A stretch of 64,000 nt of DNA from Calycina herbarum (lineage: Eukaryota; Ascomycota; Leotiomycetes; Helotiales; Pezizellaceae), in NCBI GenBank assembly GCA_001414485.1, contig LLEY01000109.1:124001-188000 (forward strand). The letters are read 5' to 3'. The translations under genes were made by a program, and so were the position numbers. Positions 22,068 through 35,107 of the stretch are shown here, in pieces. Position 1 is the first letter of the stretch. Every line of letters starts with the position of its first letter. Under the pieces are notes generated by a model. That model saw nothing but the letters and a program-made list of their open reading frames with translations. It was not told the DNA's origin and made no database searches.

Positions 22068-25000
22068 TCTATATTAGTGTCCTGTGCAACCACTTCGTTT
22101 AAAAATGCAAACAATCGTTAGACAAAGGAAATAAAAGCAAAAAATCCGATGGAAAGCCTGAATGTAGTATCCGTCAGCATGTTGATCATATTCGGGGATG
22201 AAAGTGGAATGACAGACCAGCAGGGAGCAAATAGTGGACATGATCCAGTTGAACTCCGGGTTGATAGTATACTCCAGAAATGGTTTGATAAACAAGAAAG
22301 AAACTCCATGGCCCATGTGGGTAGGTTGAAAGCACTGTAAGCATTTGGGCAAAGTTCCTGTCCTGGCTGGGAAAAAGGTCCATGGTAGATTCTGCAAGGC
22401 AAAAGAAGCAACGGTTAGTGCATGACAGGCGGCGGAAGGGGTAGCATGCGAGATACTTTGATCAACGCTGAGCAGGTGTACGTACTCAAGGGCATGAATA
22501 AATGCCTGATGTGAGACCCTCTGTCGCCGGTCGGCGACGATCTACTTGTCAAGTTCTGACGGAACTTCGGAGTCCATGGTACGAGTCTTCAGGTATGTCC
22601 ACGGCATTGTCCACAAGGATCCTCAGGGTTGCTTCTGGAAAGCAAATGGCAAAACAGAACTCCACTGGATAAAAGGGCGCTGGCATCAACTAAAAAGAGT
22701 CGACGCAAGCAAAGTCTCCACGGATAGAAGAGAAATCTAAGTGACGGTTCCTCGAACTGGCGAATGCACTGTTGTCGTTGCTAGCCGGTGCTACAAAATT
22801 GAACTATCCATGGAATTGTCGCAATGAAAATAGGTACGATCGAAATGCATGAACCAGTGGAAATTGTCCTCGGAAAACGGCATGTTTCAAAAATCCAGGA
22901 AACCATGTGGAACTGTGGAGTATATATCCTGGAGAGCAACCACAACGGGATGCGTGGAGTGTTGGGCATACTTACGGCAGGCACTGTTTTGCCTTGGCCT
23001 AGAGATTTCCTAATTTGTGCGATCAAATAAAGATCTTGGTAGAAGTGGTAAGCCACTCCTGGGCAGCTCTATGGGAGAGCTGGGTAACATTGACATCCGG
23101 GAGTAGCTGTAATGAATCCATGGGAGCGATGAAGAAGAACCTGGCATGTTGTCGAAATCCATGTGGAGGTTTTGAAGCAAAAGGAAAATACATTTCTGTC
23201 GGACAACATTTCTTTCAAAAGCAAAAAACGATAAAACAAGCATGAAGGAAAAGAATGTACCTCGCGACTCTTCTGGTCCTGAATGTGGTGTGCTTTTGTG
23301 GTTCGAACGCCATGGTATTTCCCGGAATAGTAACCGTTTGGGTAAGACAAGCCATGGGGGCAAAATGGCTCCTAACAATGGAAGTTTCCTTGTGGTTCGA
23401 AAGCCTGGGTGTGATGAGTATTGAGTCGATGAGATACTTGAGCCAACGGTGCGACTAAGTAGAGCAGAAAGATGGTGCGAGTTAGAGAGTCGTAGTAGTT
23501 CCTAATGGGCTTGGATGGTTGATGATAACAGACAAAGAGTGCTGGTGGAGATGAATGGCAGAATCAGGACAATTGATGCATATGGGGGGAGAGATATGGA
23601 GAGGGAATGGATTGGAAGGAGGAGCGAGGTGGGGATGGTTTGACTTATGTTGGATTTCGAGAGCGGGGCATCACGGAGGGGCAGAATGAGACACTGATGC
23701 GTTGTCCCATATCGCTTCCTTTAGCCGGCTTATCAAGACGCACGAAAAGGCGGGCCTGCAGGATTATGGCCGAACCAGGGTCCTGGTTGGAAGTGGAAAA
23801 GCCGTGACCACGACCAAGAATGATGCAGCTGCGCAGAGAGCGAGCCAAGAGGCCGTCGACGCCAATCAAAAGCGCGAATTACGCCTCCGGTGCTGGTTGA
23901 TGAGAGTTTTGCATGACATGGCCTCCACGTCGACGAGAGGTGAGGGATGAGCAGGCCGAGTAGGAAGATGAACGTGTGACTGAGTGAGCAGAGGAGAGGG
24001 CGCCAGGAAATGATTTGACCGCACGAAGCGCAGCCATGCAGTTGCTGCAAAGTTGGACGACTTTCACGGGATAACAGGGCGTCTGTCCGCAGTTGGCAAC
24101 CAACGAAATCAAGCACAGGAAGAGGGGGTGAAAACAAACTCAACAGGGGACTCGGGAAGAGAGAGAAAAGAAAGTTTGAGAAAGACTCGAATTGCCCCAC
24201 CTGTGCCAACTTCATTTCTTGGAAATCCCAGTCCGCCCTGGACATCACATCCTCATCTGTTTAAACCTTTCTGTCGGCCTCTCAAGCCTTGAAACGGTGC
24301 TGGTCGAGGGGTCCCTGAGAGATCTTCGACTCTCTCGTTCCCGAAACGAACGGAAGTTGTGCTCTCCCGGCAGAATTGGCGATCTTTATCCATATATCGC
24401 ACAAAGCTTCCACTGTGCCGGTGGTGATGGCTTCAAGGTTGAACGTGTTGCCGGGAATAGATGATTTGGACGCGTTCGTTGTTGCCTTTCACGGTTGGAC
24501 AACATCAGAGTTTCTGCGGTACGAGGCTCTCCTCGCGAGATATTGCTTTGATGCAGGCGACAAGAACAAGTGTGGGTGCTTTTGATCTTCATTGGAGAGC
24601 CTCGAGGTGAAAGAAGCCCGCTGCATCCCCACGATGTTCGTCGTGTCATCCCACTGGCAGCAAGACGACCAATTGAGGCCTCTCGATCCACGCGTTCAGC
24701 TCAGCCTGTTGCCCGGTACGTAGGACGAAGAAGATGAGAGTCTGTCGGATTTGAGCCATTTCACTTTCTGGTGGCCTCCAGAGGACTCAACCTCGATGAC
24801 TTGTGCACGGTTGAGCTGTTGAACATGTCGTGATATCTTGGCCGTGGTTATTCGGAGGGGCTTGGGAGGATTGAAAGGCTCGGAAAGTTTCCAAGTTTAT
24901 GACTCTGCCAATCGTCACAAATAGACAGCTGCAGGTAAAGCTGCTGCTGCACCTCTATCACAGAGCTACAGCAGCTTCATCAACCCGTGCAACGAGGCTG

Positions 25001-26267
25001 TTGTCCTCAAGTCCACCACGACACACACACACACACACTCACACAACACCCCTTATGTGTGCCATTATGTCGGTTTGATAGCTGGTTGACAACTGTTGAA
25101 CAATCTCTCCTCCATCTGCCTCTGTGTCTGCCATCCGCCTGTTCTCCCATCTGCTCTGCCACCAGATTTCCCTCTCGTCTTCGCGCTCGATTCTCGATTA
25201 CCGATGGCGGTAATATCCGATTCATATCGGGGAAACTCCAGGACCCCGCCTTTTCCTGTCGACAGATAACGATTGGAGGGATGAGGCAGGATGAGGTAGG
25301 ACGACGGCAGGCGGGAGAACAACGGGAGAGCATCATGCAGCATGTGGCAGGCGGCACGGTGCGTTGGCCTCGTTGGTTGTGATGGTCGAGGGAAGGCGGT
25401 CAGGTCAGCGGATTCAAGATGGAAGAAATTCCCGGCATTTTTTAAGGTTTGTGCTTAAATCTACACCCAGCCGCGTACAAACCAGAATCTCGCTAAGCGC
25501 TGCTCCGTGGGCTGTTCCAATTAATCTGAACTTCTCCCCCCTCTCACCAACCACCTCTTTTTTTGTTCTCTTTTTTTCTTTCTTTTTCAATTGCCGTCAC
25601 GCACAGTTGAAAGCATCACATATTTTAAGTGGCAAAATGAAGCTATCGCCAACCCTCTTCAATATCACAATGCTCAAACTTTAAATCCCTCAAAATCATG
25701 CTCCAATGTTCCAAAAAACACGCACGGCCTTCAAACATTGATTTCGATAAGGATGATCCTCAACTTATAAGGATGGTTTTCCTTCCTTCCTTTTCCAGGA
25801 TAAGAGTCTTTGTATTTCGCTCTTTTCGGGGAACCAAGTGGTATATCATGTCCGTGCTGCCTCATCGTTTGGGGGCGCAGTTGAGTGGTTCGTGTCAAGC
25901 CGCTTTATTTTGCATTGTTCTGAGTTTCTTGTTATCGAGCTTAGTGGTTCATGCGACTTTTGAGCGTGTGCTTTTGGAGCTTGCGAGTACGATTACGTTT
26001 TCCAAAAATGCTTGGGATGAACATCCCAATCGAGCAAATTTTTCCTCGAGAGCGAAGCGATATTTTCAACAGTTGCGATGCGAGCCAAATTCGTGGCCAA
26101 GTGTTTGAGAATGTTCAAGGCTACTTTAATTATTTGCCACTTCCTCCATGATGCTCAATCATCTCCCCAAATTCGGCTTTCCCATTACTTTCCCCCAAAA
26201 TCACACATCCATCAATAATGACACACAATTTCATCAACTCCAAAACCTCCGATCTCGTACAACCTCA
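22068..26267. other. 4.2-kb interval, probably promoter and spliced leader of the C2H2 gene
   Basis: Many short frames but no domain or splice-consistent gene on either strand. On the minus strand there are several AUG-started short frames and acceptor-like sites (for example CTTGCAG followed by ATG near 22386), as expected of a long leader with upstream frames. CCATGG- and CATGTGG-containing words recur through 22150-23400. A (CA)n run lies at 25021-25046. An unrecognised small gene cannot be excluded. Confidence 0.4.
25021..25046. repeat. (CA)n microsatellite
   Basis: A simple CA dinucleotide run in the interval upstream of the C2H2 gene; no coding meaning. Confidence 0.9.
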
Positions 26268-27288
26268 TCAAACAGGTTCCAAAAACACAAGACTGTCAAT
26301 CGTACACACAGTCGTATTCCCATTCACACGTGCAACAGGGTTGCTTATTGAATATCGAAAAGCTGCCTGTTGACTTGGACTGTACGAGTTGTTAGTCGTC
26401 GATCCCATACTCATTTTGTCATTCTATCATTTTGGGAGTTGGTTCATTTACCTCGCGCACCAATCTGTGTTTGTGGTTTCCGCAACGATTTTGATCTTGC
26501 TGAAAGTTAGGGAGCCAAAATTCCATGTTGCGCCTGCTACGAGTTCTATCACGAAGAGTGCTTGGGTCAATTTTCCGAATGCATCTTCGTCGAGAGTTAT
26601 TAGCAATGTTCTTCAGGATTATGTACGAGATGGGAAGAAAAAGAAGCATACTAATGTGATCCTGTGGCGGTATAACATCGCTGATTGCATACATCGAGCC
26701 AGCAGCCGTTCCGATAACGCCAGGCGATGTTTGCCAGCGATCCAACCACTGTCCAGTCGTCGGATTCAAGGCGAAACAAATTGCTATTGAATCTCCTGGG
26801 TATACTGCATCTCGTTAGCTTGTTCCCATTCAGAAAACATTCCCCTGAATTGTTTCACGCACCGAGAACGTCTCTCGTTTTATTGTAATCACCACTGTTT
26901 ATATCATCCATCAGTCAGCGCAACCCAACGCGAACAGATACTTGGAGATTGGATTTTGATTGGACTTACTTGCTAGCAACAGTCCACTCAGCAAACGTCC
27001 ACGCCCCAGGCACAACTTCATCACCACTAACATCTTGGAAAACGAAGTTATTCGTGTCCGGTTGGAGACCAGGCCATATGTAATGGATTCCTCCGGGTGA
27101 GGGGATTTGGGGGATTGTCATCGTTGTTTCGAGCTAGGTGCATATTAGTTAGTGGGGATGTTTGGGAGTGATGTGGAAAGGTGAGATACCCTGGTAATTA
27201 TCCCATCAGGTTGGAAGAAGAGTCCATATCCCGATATACTTCTGATCATACACACCACCAAGACAAATAGTAAGGCACGGGAGAACAT
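26268..27288 (-). CDS. predicted secreted protein, six exons, beta-sandwich (concanavalin A-like) type
   Basis: The model is complement(join(26268..26379, 26452..26584, 26652..26804, 26863..26894, 26970..27133, 27190..27288)), 230 residues. All five introns (56, 75, 58, 67 and 72 bp) have GT-AG ends and agree in phase; exon 3 is only 32 bp. The N-terminus MFSRALLFVLVVCMIRSISG is a convincing signal peptide. The mature part reads GGIHYIWPGLQPDTNNFVFQ, YPGDSIAICFALNPTTGQW, FVIELVAGATWNFGSLTFSK and TDWC, with N-x-T sites. The YIWPGLQP opening, the PGD turn and the late W-C resemble secreted fungal proteins with a predicted concanavalin A-like fold; that assignment is inference and no catalytic residues can be named. 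It lies about 0.8 kb from the RIP island. Confidence 0.8.
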
Positions 27289-28128
27289 TGCTCTAGAAAG
27301 TCTATTTTCCGAGGGGTGGAGGGTGCGGTGTTTGTGGAATGGTGTTGACGAAAACGAAAACTTGTTTTTGGTTTTCTTTTCTCCGATGAATAGATTGACG
27401 GGAACGAGATGGGGATGGAAGACTTTGAGGGAATGGTTGTTTGGATTGACAGGTACGAAAGCTCATTTCCAGGTCAGGTACATGTCATTCGTGATAGAAC
27501 ACTTGGGGGTTTATCATGTGTTACAATGGCTTCTTCGGTTTGCTCGTTTCCGATGACAATTGGACAAAGTATACTTAATCGTAAGTACAATTGAGGGTGT
27601 TGTGGAAGTCTAGAACTGGGTTCGATTAACCATTTTTAGACGATATCTGGGCCATTTGTTATTTTTAGATTGGAGATGAAAACGTGATATGATTTGGTGA
27701 TTGACAGTTTTGTGTTTACGGATACGCATCAATATCAGTAGAACTCCGTTCAATGTTTCGGGTGATCTATTAGTAGGAGTGATGGCTTTGATGTTTGGGG
27801 AACTTTTGGAGGTGTTAGGGGAAATAAGACGTCAATTTAGAACCATCCCGGCCATAGATGAAATATAGTCAGGTTTCGAAGAGGTAACACATATTCTAGA
27901 CACAGGACTTGTTATCTCCCCCTTTGGAGGCCGTAGTATAGCTCGTTTGAAGGGTAAGAATAAAATTTGGACACCGCTCGCTCTCAAAACTCAGCACTAT
28001 TACAGTATCCTATAGTATAGCGCTGAATCGTAATAAAACTATATACTCTTCGTAAATAAGTAAATAGTCAGTTCTAGCTATAATTCTGTCTATTTAGAAT
28101 GTTTCTGTAATAACTATAAGTAGAGTTA
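27289..28128. other. promoter of the secreted-protein gene and transition to the AT-rich island
   Basis: Host-like to about 27990, then a rapid change to AT-rich RIP-like sequence before the pogo element at 28129. No gene is seen. The TA at 28127-28128 is the left target duplication. Confidence 0.5.
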
Positions 28129-29189
28129 ACGTGGTTTATCACCGAGTCGGTAATATTACCGAGTCGGCAATTTTCTCTCACATTCCACTCTATTAAGTTT
28201 AACACACGTTTTCTCAACCACTATAAATAGAAGTTTATACCAAAGAAGCTCGAATAATCCTAGCTCTTAAAGCTATTCGTTTATCTAAGAAGATTAACCC
28301 TTTAGCTATAGTAAAGCTTTATAGAGTGCCTAGATCTATACTCTTAAATAGAATAGCTAGCCGAACTCGAAACGAAATCCGACCTAACTATATTAAGTTA
28401 TCTAAGATAGAAGAGGAAGTAATTATTCGGGATATACTTAACCTAGATTCTAGAGAGTTTGTACCCTAGCTAGCTAGTATAGAAGATATAGTAAATTTTA
28501 TCCTAGAATTAAGAGAGAGGAAACGCGTTAGTAAGCTCTAGGTATATCGATTTATATAACGACAACTAGCTCTTAAGACGCGTTTTAATCGCGTCTATGA
28601 TTTCTAAAGAGCCTTATATAAAGATTCTAAGCTAATTAGCTCGTAGTTCCGACTAGTTGAAAATATAAGAGTAAAATACAGGGTATTAGACTATAACTTC
28701 TATAACTTCGACGAAACCGGCTTTATAATAGATATAATTTGCCTTATAATAGTTGTTATCTATATAGATCGACGTAGTAGAGGTAAGACAGTTTAGCTAG
28801 GGAATCGGGAATAGGTTATAGTAATTGCTTATATTAATAGTAAAGGCTAGAGTATCTCTTTATTTCTAGTAGTTTAGAGTAAGAACTACCTCTTAAATTA
28901 GTATATAGATAGCGGTCTCCTAATCGATTAGGTTATTAAACCGATAAGTAATAGATAGGCGAATAATAAGACAGGTCTAGAATAGCTAGAACACTTCGAC
29001 AAATATACTACTACTCGTATAAGAGGTCTATATCGAATACTTATATTAGATAGATATAAGAGTTACGAATCAGCTAAGTTCTAAGAGTACTATAAGATAT
29101 ATAGTATTATTACTCTTAGATTATCTTCTTATTCGTTCTATCTTACCTAGCTACTTAATATTAGATACTTTAGTATCTTAAAACAGACG

Positions 29190-29518
29190 TGTAACAAACC
29201 TAATCTACTAGCTCTCTGGTAGTTATCTTTACCTGTAGTATATATAGATATAGTAGATAATCAGAGAAGTAAGAGATAGTTTAATTAAAGATCTAAAGCT
29301 ATAGAAGAGAAGAGAAGGAAAGAGGAGACTTCTAGAGGTTCTATAATATAGAGATAGCTAAGAAATCGATAAGTTATAGAAATGTCGATCCGTTTATAGA
29401 AATAGTTCCTAGCCTAGGTAGGAATAGTTCTAGGCTAGGCTAGGAATAGCAGGCTTTGCAGACGCCGGCGAGCAGCCGTACGCGAGTCACGTGCTCGGCG
29501 GTGGCTAGGTCTATAACA
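29190..29518. mobile_element. solo LTR inside the pogo element
   Basis: The 329-bp sequence starts TGTAACAAACC and ends CTATAACA, the TG...CA form of an LTR. It is flanked by AGACG (29185-29189) and AGGCG (29519-29523), a 5-bp target duplication differing by one G/A transition. Its right third (about 29455-29510) is GC-rich with CGCCGGCG and CGTACGCGAG words, so it escaped most RIP, unlike its left part. A TAGGCTAGG-type tandem lies at about 29400-29450. No internal retrotransposon sequence is present. Confidence 0.83.
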
Positions 29519-30097
29519 AGGCGTATAGTCAGTAGATTAAGACGTTTATTAAAGCCTATATTAACTATATTACGAAGGTAGAGTTCTTTCTAGCCTTTAT
29601 AATAGCGTATAAGAAATCTATAATAGTCTAAAACTATTAAGCTAGATTCTATAGAGATAGCTTAGTATCTTTTAACCTATAAGTAGTACTTTCAAAGCTT
29701 AACGTATAGTTATAGACTCTAACTCTCTCTAGACTCTCTATAACTAATAGCTACTCTTAGGTCTCCTAGACTCCTTCTAATCTAACTAAAGCTCTCTTAT
29801 AAACAACTCTTGTTCGAAATCGGATTACCTATGTTAAGAGTTATACCCGTGGAATAAGTCTCGGAGTACTCCAGCGACGCATTCACGTGACCTCGCTTGG
29901 CAACGCATAGACGTAATAGAACCTTCGAGAGTACCCTTAGCAGAACTCTCTAGAAAGAGCTAACTAAGTATATAAGTTAGTAAGGACTCTAGCTTAGAAA
30001 GGATAATCGAATCTTCTTATATATAGACAGCCTCTATAGTTTAATTTATTAGTACTTACTATAAGCTCTAATATTAGATTCGATTTAAAAACAATAG

Positions 30098-30303
30098 ACC
30101 TTTATAGTAATACTAGAACATATTAGGCTATTTTAGTAATACTAGAATATAATAAGCCTTTATAGTAATATTAGAACATATTAGGCTATTTTAGTAATAC
30201 TAGAATACATCGGGCCTTTATAGTAATACTAGAATATATTAAACTATTTTAGTAACACTAGAATACATCAGGCCTTTATAGTAATACTAGAACTTACAGG
30301 CTA
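30098..30303 (+). repeat. tandem repeat in the 5' untranslated part of Gypsy A
   Basis: About 3.5 copies of a roughly 58-bp unit, itself a dimer of 28-30 bp half units (CCTTTATAGTAATACTAGAA and GCTATTTTAGTAATACTAGA). It lies between the left LTR and gag. Tandem repeats in this position are common in LTR elements. Confidence 0.8.
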
Positions 30304-33300
30304 TTTCATAGCATTTATAAAACTTATAGATAATAGAAGAACTATAAGAAGACGGTATACTAAATCAGCTACCTGCCTAGTTCCTATAGTATATTTAAGA
30401 GCAGTAGAATTAGTTAATATCTACCTAAGAGGACAATCGTCTATAGATTATAAACAAGTAAAAGAAGGATAAGAAAGCTCGCTTATAAATAGTCTACAAC
30501 GATAATAAACCTAGGAAATCTCTTCCTCTACTACTAGAATTTTATAGAGACTTAGATAAGCTAGAAGCTTAGTTATAACAAGCATAAGCTAAAATCGAAG
30601 TCAACTACTATAGATATACTAAATACGTTAAGTTTTAGACACTTAACAGATCTCTACAGAGTAAGGCGCTCCGTAGAATAGAAGCATAGATATAAGAATA
30701 GTATAAGCTAGAGCTAGCTAATAATAGTGATTTCTTAGATCGAGTAGAGTTTATATTTAGAAACCTATAAGCTAAGGAAAGAGCGTAACGAAAGCTAGAA
30801 TCCTTCTACTAAGGCTTAAGACTATTCCTAGAGGTCTTTATAGAATAGCAAGCTCTACTTATAGAGTCTAGAGAAGGATCTTAGCTAGATAACATAAAGA
30901 AGATATCTCTTAACCGAATCCTTAATAACGAGTTAGTTAAGATAATAATTATAGTTCCTTCTTAACCTAACTTCGAGTCTTACTACTCTATTATTAAAGA
31001 AACGGACGACTGCTTAAAAGCTTATAAAGCTCGAATATTAAGATCCAGGGCCTAGACTCTCCTAGAAACACTATAGACCTCTTAGAAACGCTCGACAGAT
31101 ACTACATAGTAGGTAATAAGTAGTAATATCGCTAATAGACCGAAAGTCACCTATAAGACATCTATAGAGAGCATAGATTAGGAACCGGCACCTACTAAAG
31201 TCTTAACAACTAGTACTAAGCATACTAAATAGATGTCCTAGGAAGAACGAAGCAACCGTGCTCGTACTAGTCGCTGTCTTCGCTATAGAGCTACTAGTTA
31301 TTTTATTTAAGAATGTCTATATAAACTACTAAGGCGACCTATAACAGCGGATTCAGTCTATAAACAGAAGACAGAGGTTAAGAAGGTAGCACTAGAATTA
31401 GAAGAAGAAGATAGTAATATCTCCTCGGATTCAGAAAACTAGTAGCTCCTATTAGAAAGCGTAGGTAGAGGCGACAAAGGGAGTTATTAGTAATAGATAC
31501 TTAAAGACATTTTAAGTAGGAATATATAGACGAAAAACCTCTTCTTATATCAGCTTTAGTAAATAGAGTAGCTACTTTATAAGTCTTAGTAGATTCAGAG
31601 TATTTAGTCTATAGAATTATTTTAGACTATTTTATCTGTTATTATTAGCTCTCTTATATATAAATCACACTAAGGTATTTATAGTTAGTAGAAAGAGTAT
31701 TAGAGAATACTATATCCTAAGTAGTATCTTTTAGTATAGATATTAGAAGCTACTAGCAGAAACGGGTTTATACTTATATAGTCTCTAAAATCGAAGGCTA
31801 TAAAATAATTCTAGGAAAATCTTAGTTAAGGAAAGAGCGAGCTTTACTTAACACTGCTAAGAGATACTTACTTTTCTAAGACTCTAGGTTAGAAGTTTAT
31901 AATAAGCTAGAAAAGTCTTACTCCTATAAGTAAGTAAGCATAGCTGTCTTCTACTTTCTTATAGATTATAAACGTAAGCTATAAGTTTTCTTAGCTAGCC
32001 TCGTAGACATTAGTAAAGCGTTAGTAGAGAAGAAGTATATAAACCCGTAGATAAAGCTATCTAGCTAGATCGATCTAGAATTCTACCTAGCTTTTAATAG
32101 AAAAGAAGTAAATAAGTTACTAGTATACTAATAAGGAATTAATTATAGTATTAAGCTTTTATAGATAAACAGCGGATCTAAAGAGACAGTCCTATAAAGG
32201 CTACTCTATAATATATTATAGGACGAGCTATTAGTACTTTGTAAAACTCTAACAAAGCTACTAGATAAGGAATTCATTTAAGTAAACAACTCTCTAGTAG
32301 CTACGCTAGTACTCTTCGTATAGAAGCTAGGAGAGGGCCTACAGTTCTATTATAACTACTAGGCACTAAATAAGTTAACCTATAAGGACTACTATCTATT
32401 ACTCTTAATCTAAGAGATACTTAACTAAATTAGAAAAGCAAAGTAGTTTATAAAAATAGATGTTATTACTACGTTTTATAAGATACGAATTAAGAAGAGA
32501 GATAAGTAGAAAACGGCTTTCTAGACACGCTTTAGGCTTTTTAAATAGCTTATTACCTCTTTTAAGCTTATAAATACTCCTAGTACTTTCTAGTAGTATA
32601 TTAATTATATACTTTAAGAGTTCTTAGACAACTTTGTCTTAGTATATATCAACGATGTCTTAGTCTTTATAGATAGTACTTATAACTAGTACCGCGAGTA
32701 TATTTATAAAGTAATACAAAGGCTTTAAGATACTAGGCTATAGCTTAATATTAATAAGTACGAATTTAAAATATAGTCTATAAAGTACCTTAGGTTTATT
32801 ATAGAAGTAGAGAAAGGTTTATAGATAGACCTAGCTAAAATATAAGCTATTATAGATTAGAAAGCACTAATAACAGTAAAAGGCGTTCTTAGCTTCCTAG
32901 GATTTGCGAATTTCTATCGACGGTTTATTAAGGACTTTTTACAGATTATAGCTCCTCTTTATAGCCTTGTTAAAAAGGATATATCCTTCTAATAGATAGA
33001 CGAAGTAAACAGAGCCTTCGAACAGTTAAAGCAGGCCTTTACAGAGGCCCTAGTACTAGCTTAGTTTAACCTAGATTATAAGACAGTCCTAGAGATAGAC
33101 TCCTCTAGATATTACTTAGAAGGCGTGCTCTCTTAAGTAAAGAATAACGTCTTATAGCCTATAGCCTTCTTCTTAAAGAAACACGTACCTACTGAATATA
33201 ATTACTCGATATATAATAAAGAGTTATTAGCTATTATTCGTTATCTTAAGAAATAGGAAGTAGAGTTAAAAAGTATTAGGCAGTTTATAGTACTTATAGA

Positions 33301-35107
33301 TTATAAGAATCTTAAGTACTTTATAATAGTCTATAAACTGTCTAAAAGACAAATATAATAGTAGTTAATACTTAGTAAGTTTAATTTAATAATCTAATAC
33401 CGCCTAAGTAAAGAGAGAGGACTACTAGATATATTAATAAGAAGGGACTAGGACCTCTTAGAGGAGGGAGATAAACGCTTTAATTATAGAATAGTATAAT
33501 TAATTCTAGATAGAATGATTTAAGGAAATACTATATAACTAGCACTAGTATTAACAAACGGGAGGAATTAAGTAAGCAACGTAGCGACGTAGTAAGCGTT
33601 TATAGACTAACTATAGAACCTCTTAGAAGAGGGAAAGGTATAGGACAAGGACTTTAGACGTCTTATAAACACTATCTACTAAGGAGATAGGGTGTTTCTA
33701 GCAGACCTAGCTTCTCTAGTTAAAGTCTCTATCTCTAACTACTTAGTTAATAAGAACGGTGATTTATAGTTTAGAGGTAGACTATAGGTCCTCGACTATA
33801 AGCTGCTATAGACTGTAATTATATAGGAACTCTATGATTCTATACTTATAGGCTATCCTAGTAAGAATAGGACAATTATAATAGTCTTAAGAGAGTTCTT
33901 CTAGCTAAACCTATAGACTATAGTTAAGTAGTTTATCTATAACTATAGAGTTTATAGATATACTAAGGTCTAGAGAGATTATAAATAAGGCCTACTTCGT
34001 CTCTTACTAATTCCTAAGCAGTAATAGCAGGAGATCTCTGTTAACTTTATTAGACTACTACTTATAAGTAAAGGCTCTGATATAATAGCAGTGTTTATAG
34101 ACTGTTTAGGCAAAGAGGTACTCTTTACAGCTTATAACTCGACTATATTATCAGAGGAATTTGCTCGCTTATTTATTACTATATACTATAGCTTATATAG
34201 ACTACTAAGAGTAATAGTATCTAATAAGAGCCTGCAATTCATTAGACAAGTATAGAAGACGCTTTATAACTTCTTACGGATTAAACGACGGATCTCTATA
34301 ACCTTCTATCTACAAACTAACAGGTTAACAGAATAGGTAAATACTAAAGTTAAGACGCTTCTATAGCAGTAGATTAATATAGCTTAGGACGACTGAGCCG
34401 ACTAGCTGCTAGTAGTATAGCTAGCTTTTAATAGACGGGATTTAATATTAACAGGTATAAGCCTCTTCTAACTTAGCCACGGCTATCCGTTATAGACTAT
34501 CGACCCCTTAATAGACGTCGTAGTACCTGTAAACATAAAAACACTAATTCAAAAGAGCGAAGCAATAGTAGCAAAGATTAAGGCTATTATAGAATAGGTA
34601 TAATTATTAATAGCAAGGGTATAACAAGATCAGAAGACTTAAGCAAATCGTTTATAGAATACCGCTCCTATATATAAGATTAGAGACAAGGTTTACTTAA
34701 GCTTATAGAATATACAGACAGACAGAGCTAGTAAGAAACTAGACACTCGATCCGCTAAGTTTATAGTTATCGAGGTTATTAGCCCGTCTATATATAAGCT
34801 AGACACCCTACCTAGTATCTACAATGTCTTTAATATAGACTTATTAAGGCCAGCAGCTATAGACCCGCTACCTAGTTAAATTATAGACGATGATCAACTA
34901 CCTATAATATTAGTAGATAATACTATAGAATAGTAAGTTGAAAGAATACTAGGTTAACAACAAAAGAAGCTCTTAGAGAAAGACTCTCGTACTCGACTCG
35001 AGTATAAGGTTAAATAGACAGGATATACAAACCTAACATAGGAACCTACTACTAAGTTAGAGGACACAGTAGCCTTAGACACCTACCTTCAAGAGTAGGA
35101 AGAGAGG
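30300..35107 (+). pseudogene. gag-pol of Gypsy A, RIP-degraded
   Basis: A zinc knuckle at 31275-31316 keeps its C-x2-C-x4-H-x4-C spacing, but Cys-2 and His now read Tyr (TGT to TAT, CAT to TAT). RT is at about 32100-32850 (ALNKLT, then the active site at 32645-32656 reading YIND where YxDD is expected). RNase H follows to about 33400, then integrase (DSILIGYPSKNRT, with the zinc-binding His changed to Tyr), the SHGYP motif and, at about 34960-35090, a chromodomain-like tail (YKVKQTGYTNL, with Gln restored). Long stretches stay in one frame with only TAG/TAA interruptions. Confidence 0.88.

Noticed and set aside
23733..24248. Minus-strand frame of 171 codons with hydrophobic runs
   Set aside because: No start context, domain or splice partners; composition fits non-coding leader sequence.
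25698..26108. Plus-strand frame and a possible second copy of the secreted-protein gene
   Set aside because: A few words resemble the gene at 26268 but no aligned coding frame continues on either strand.
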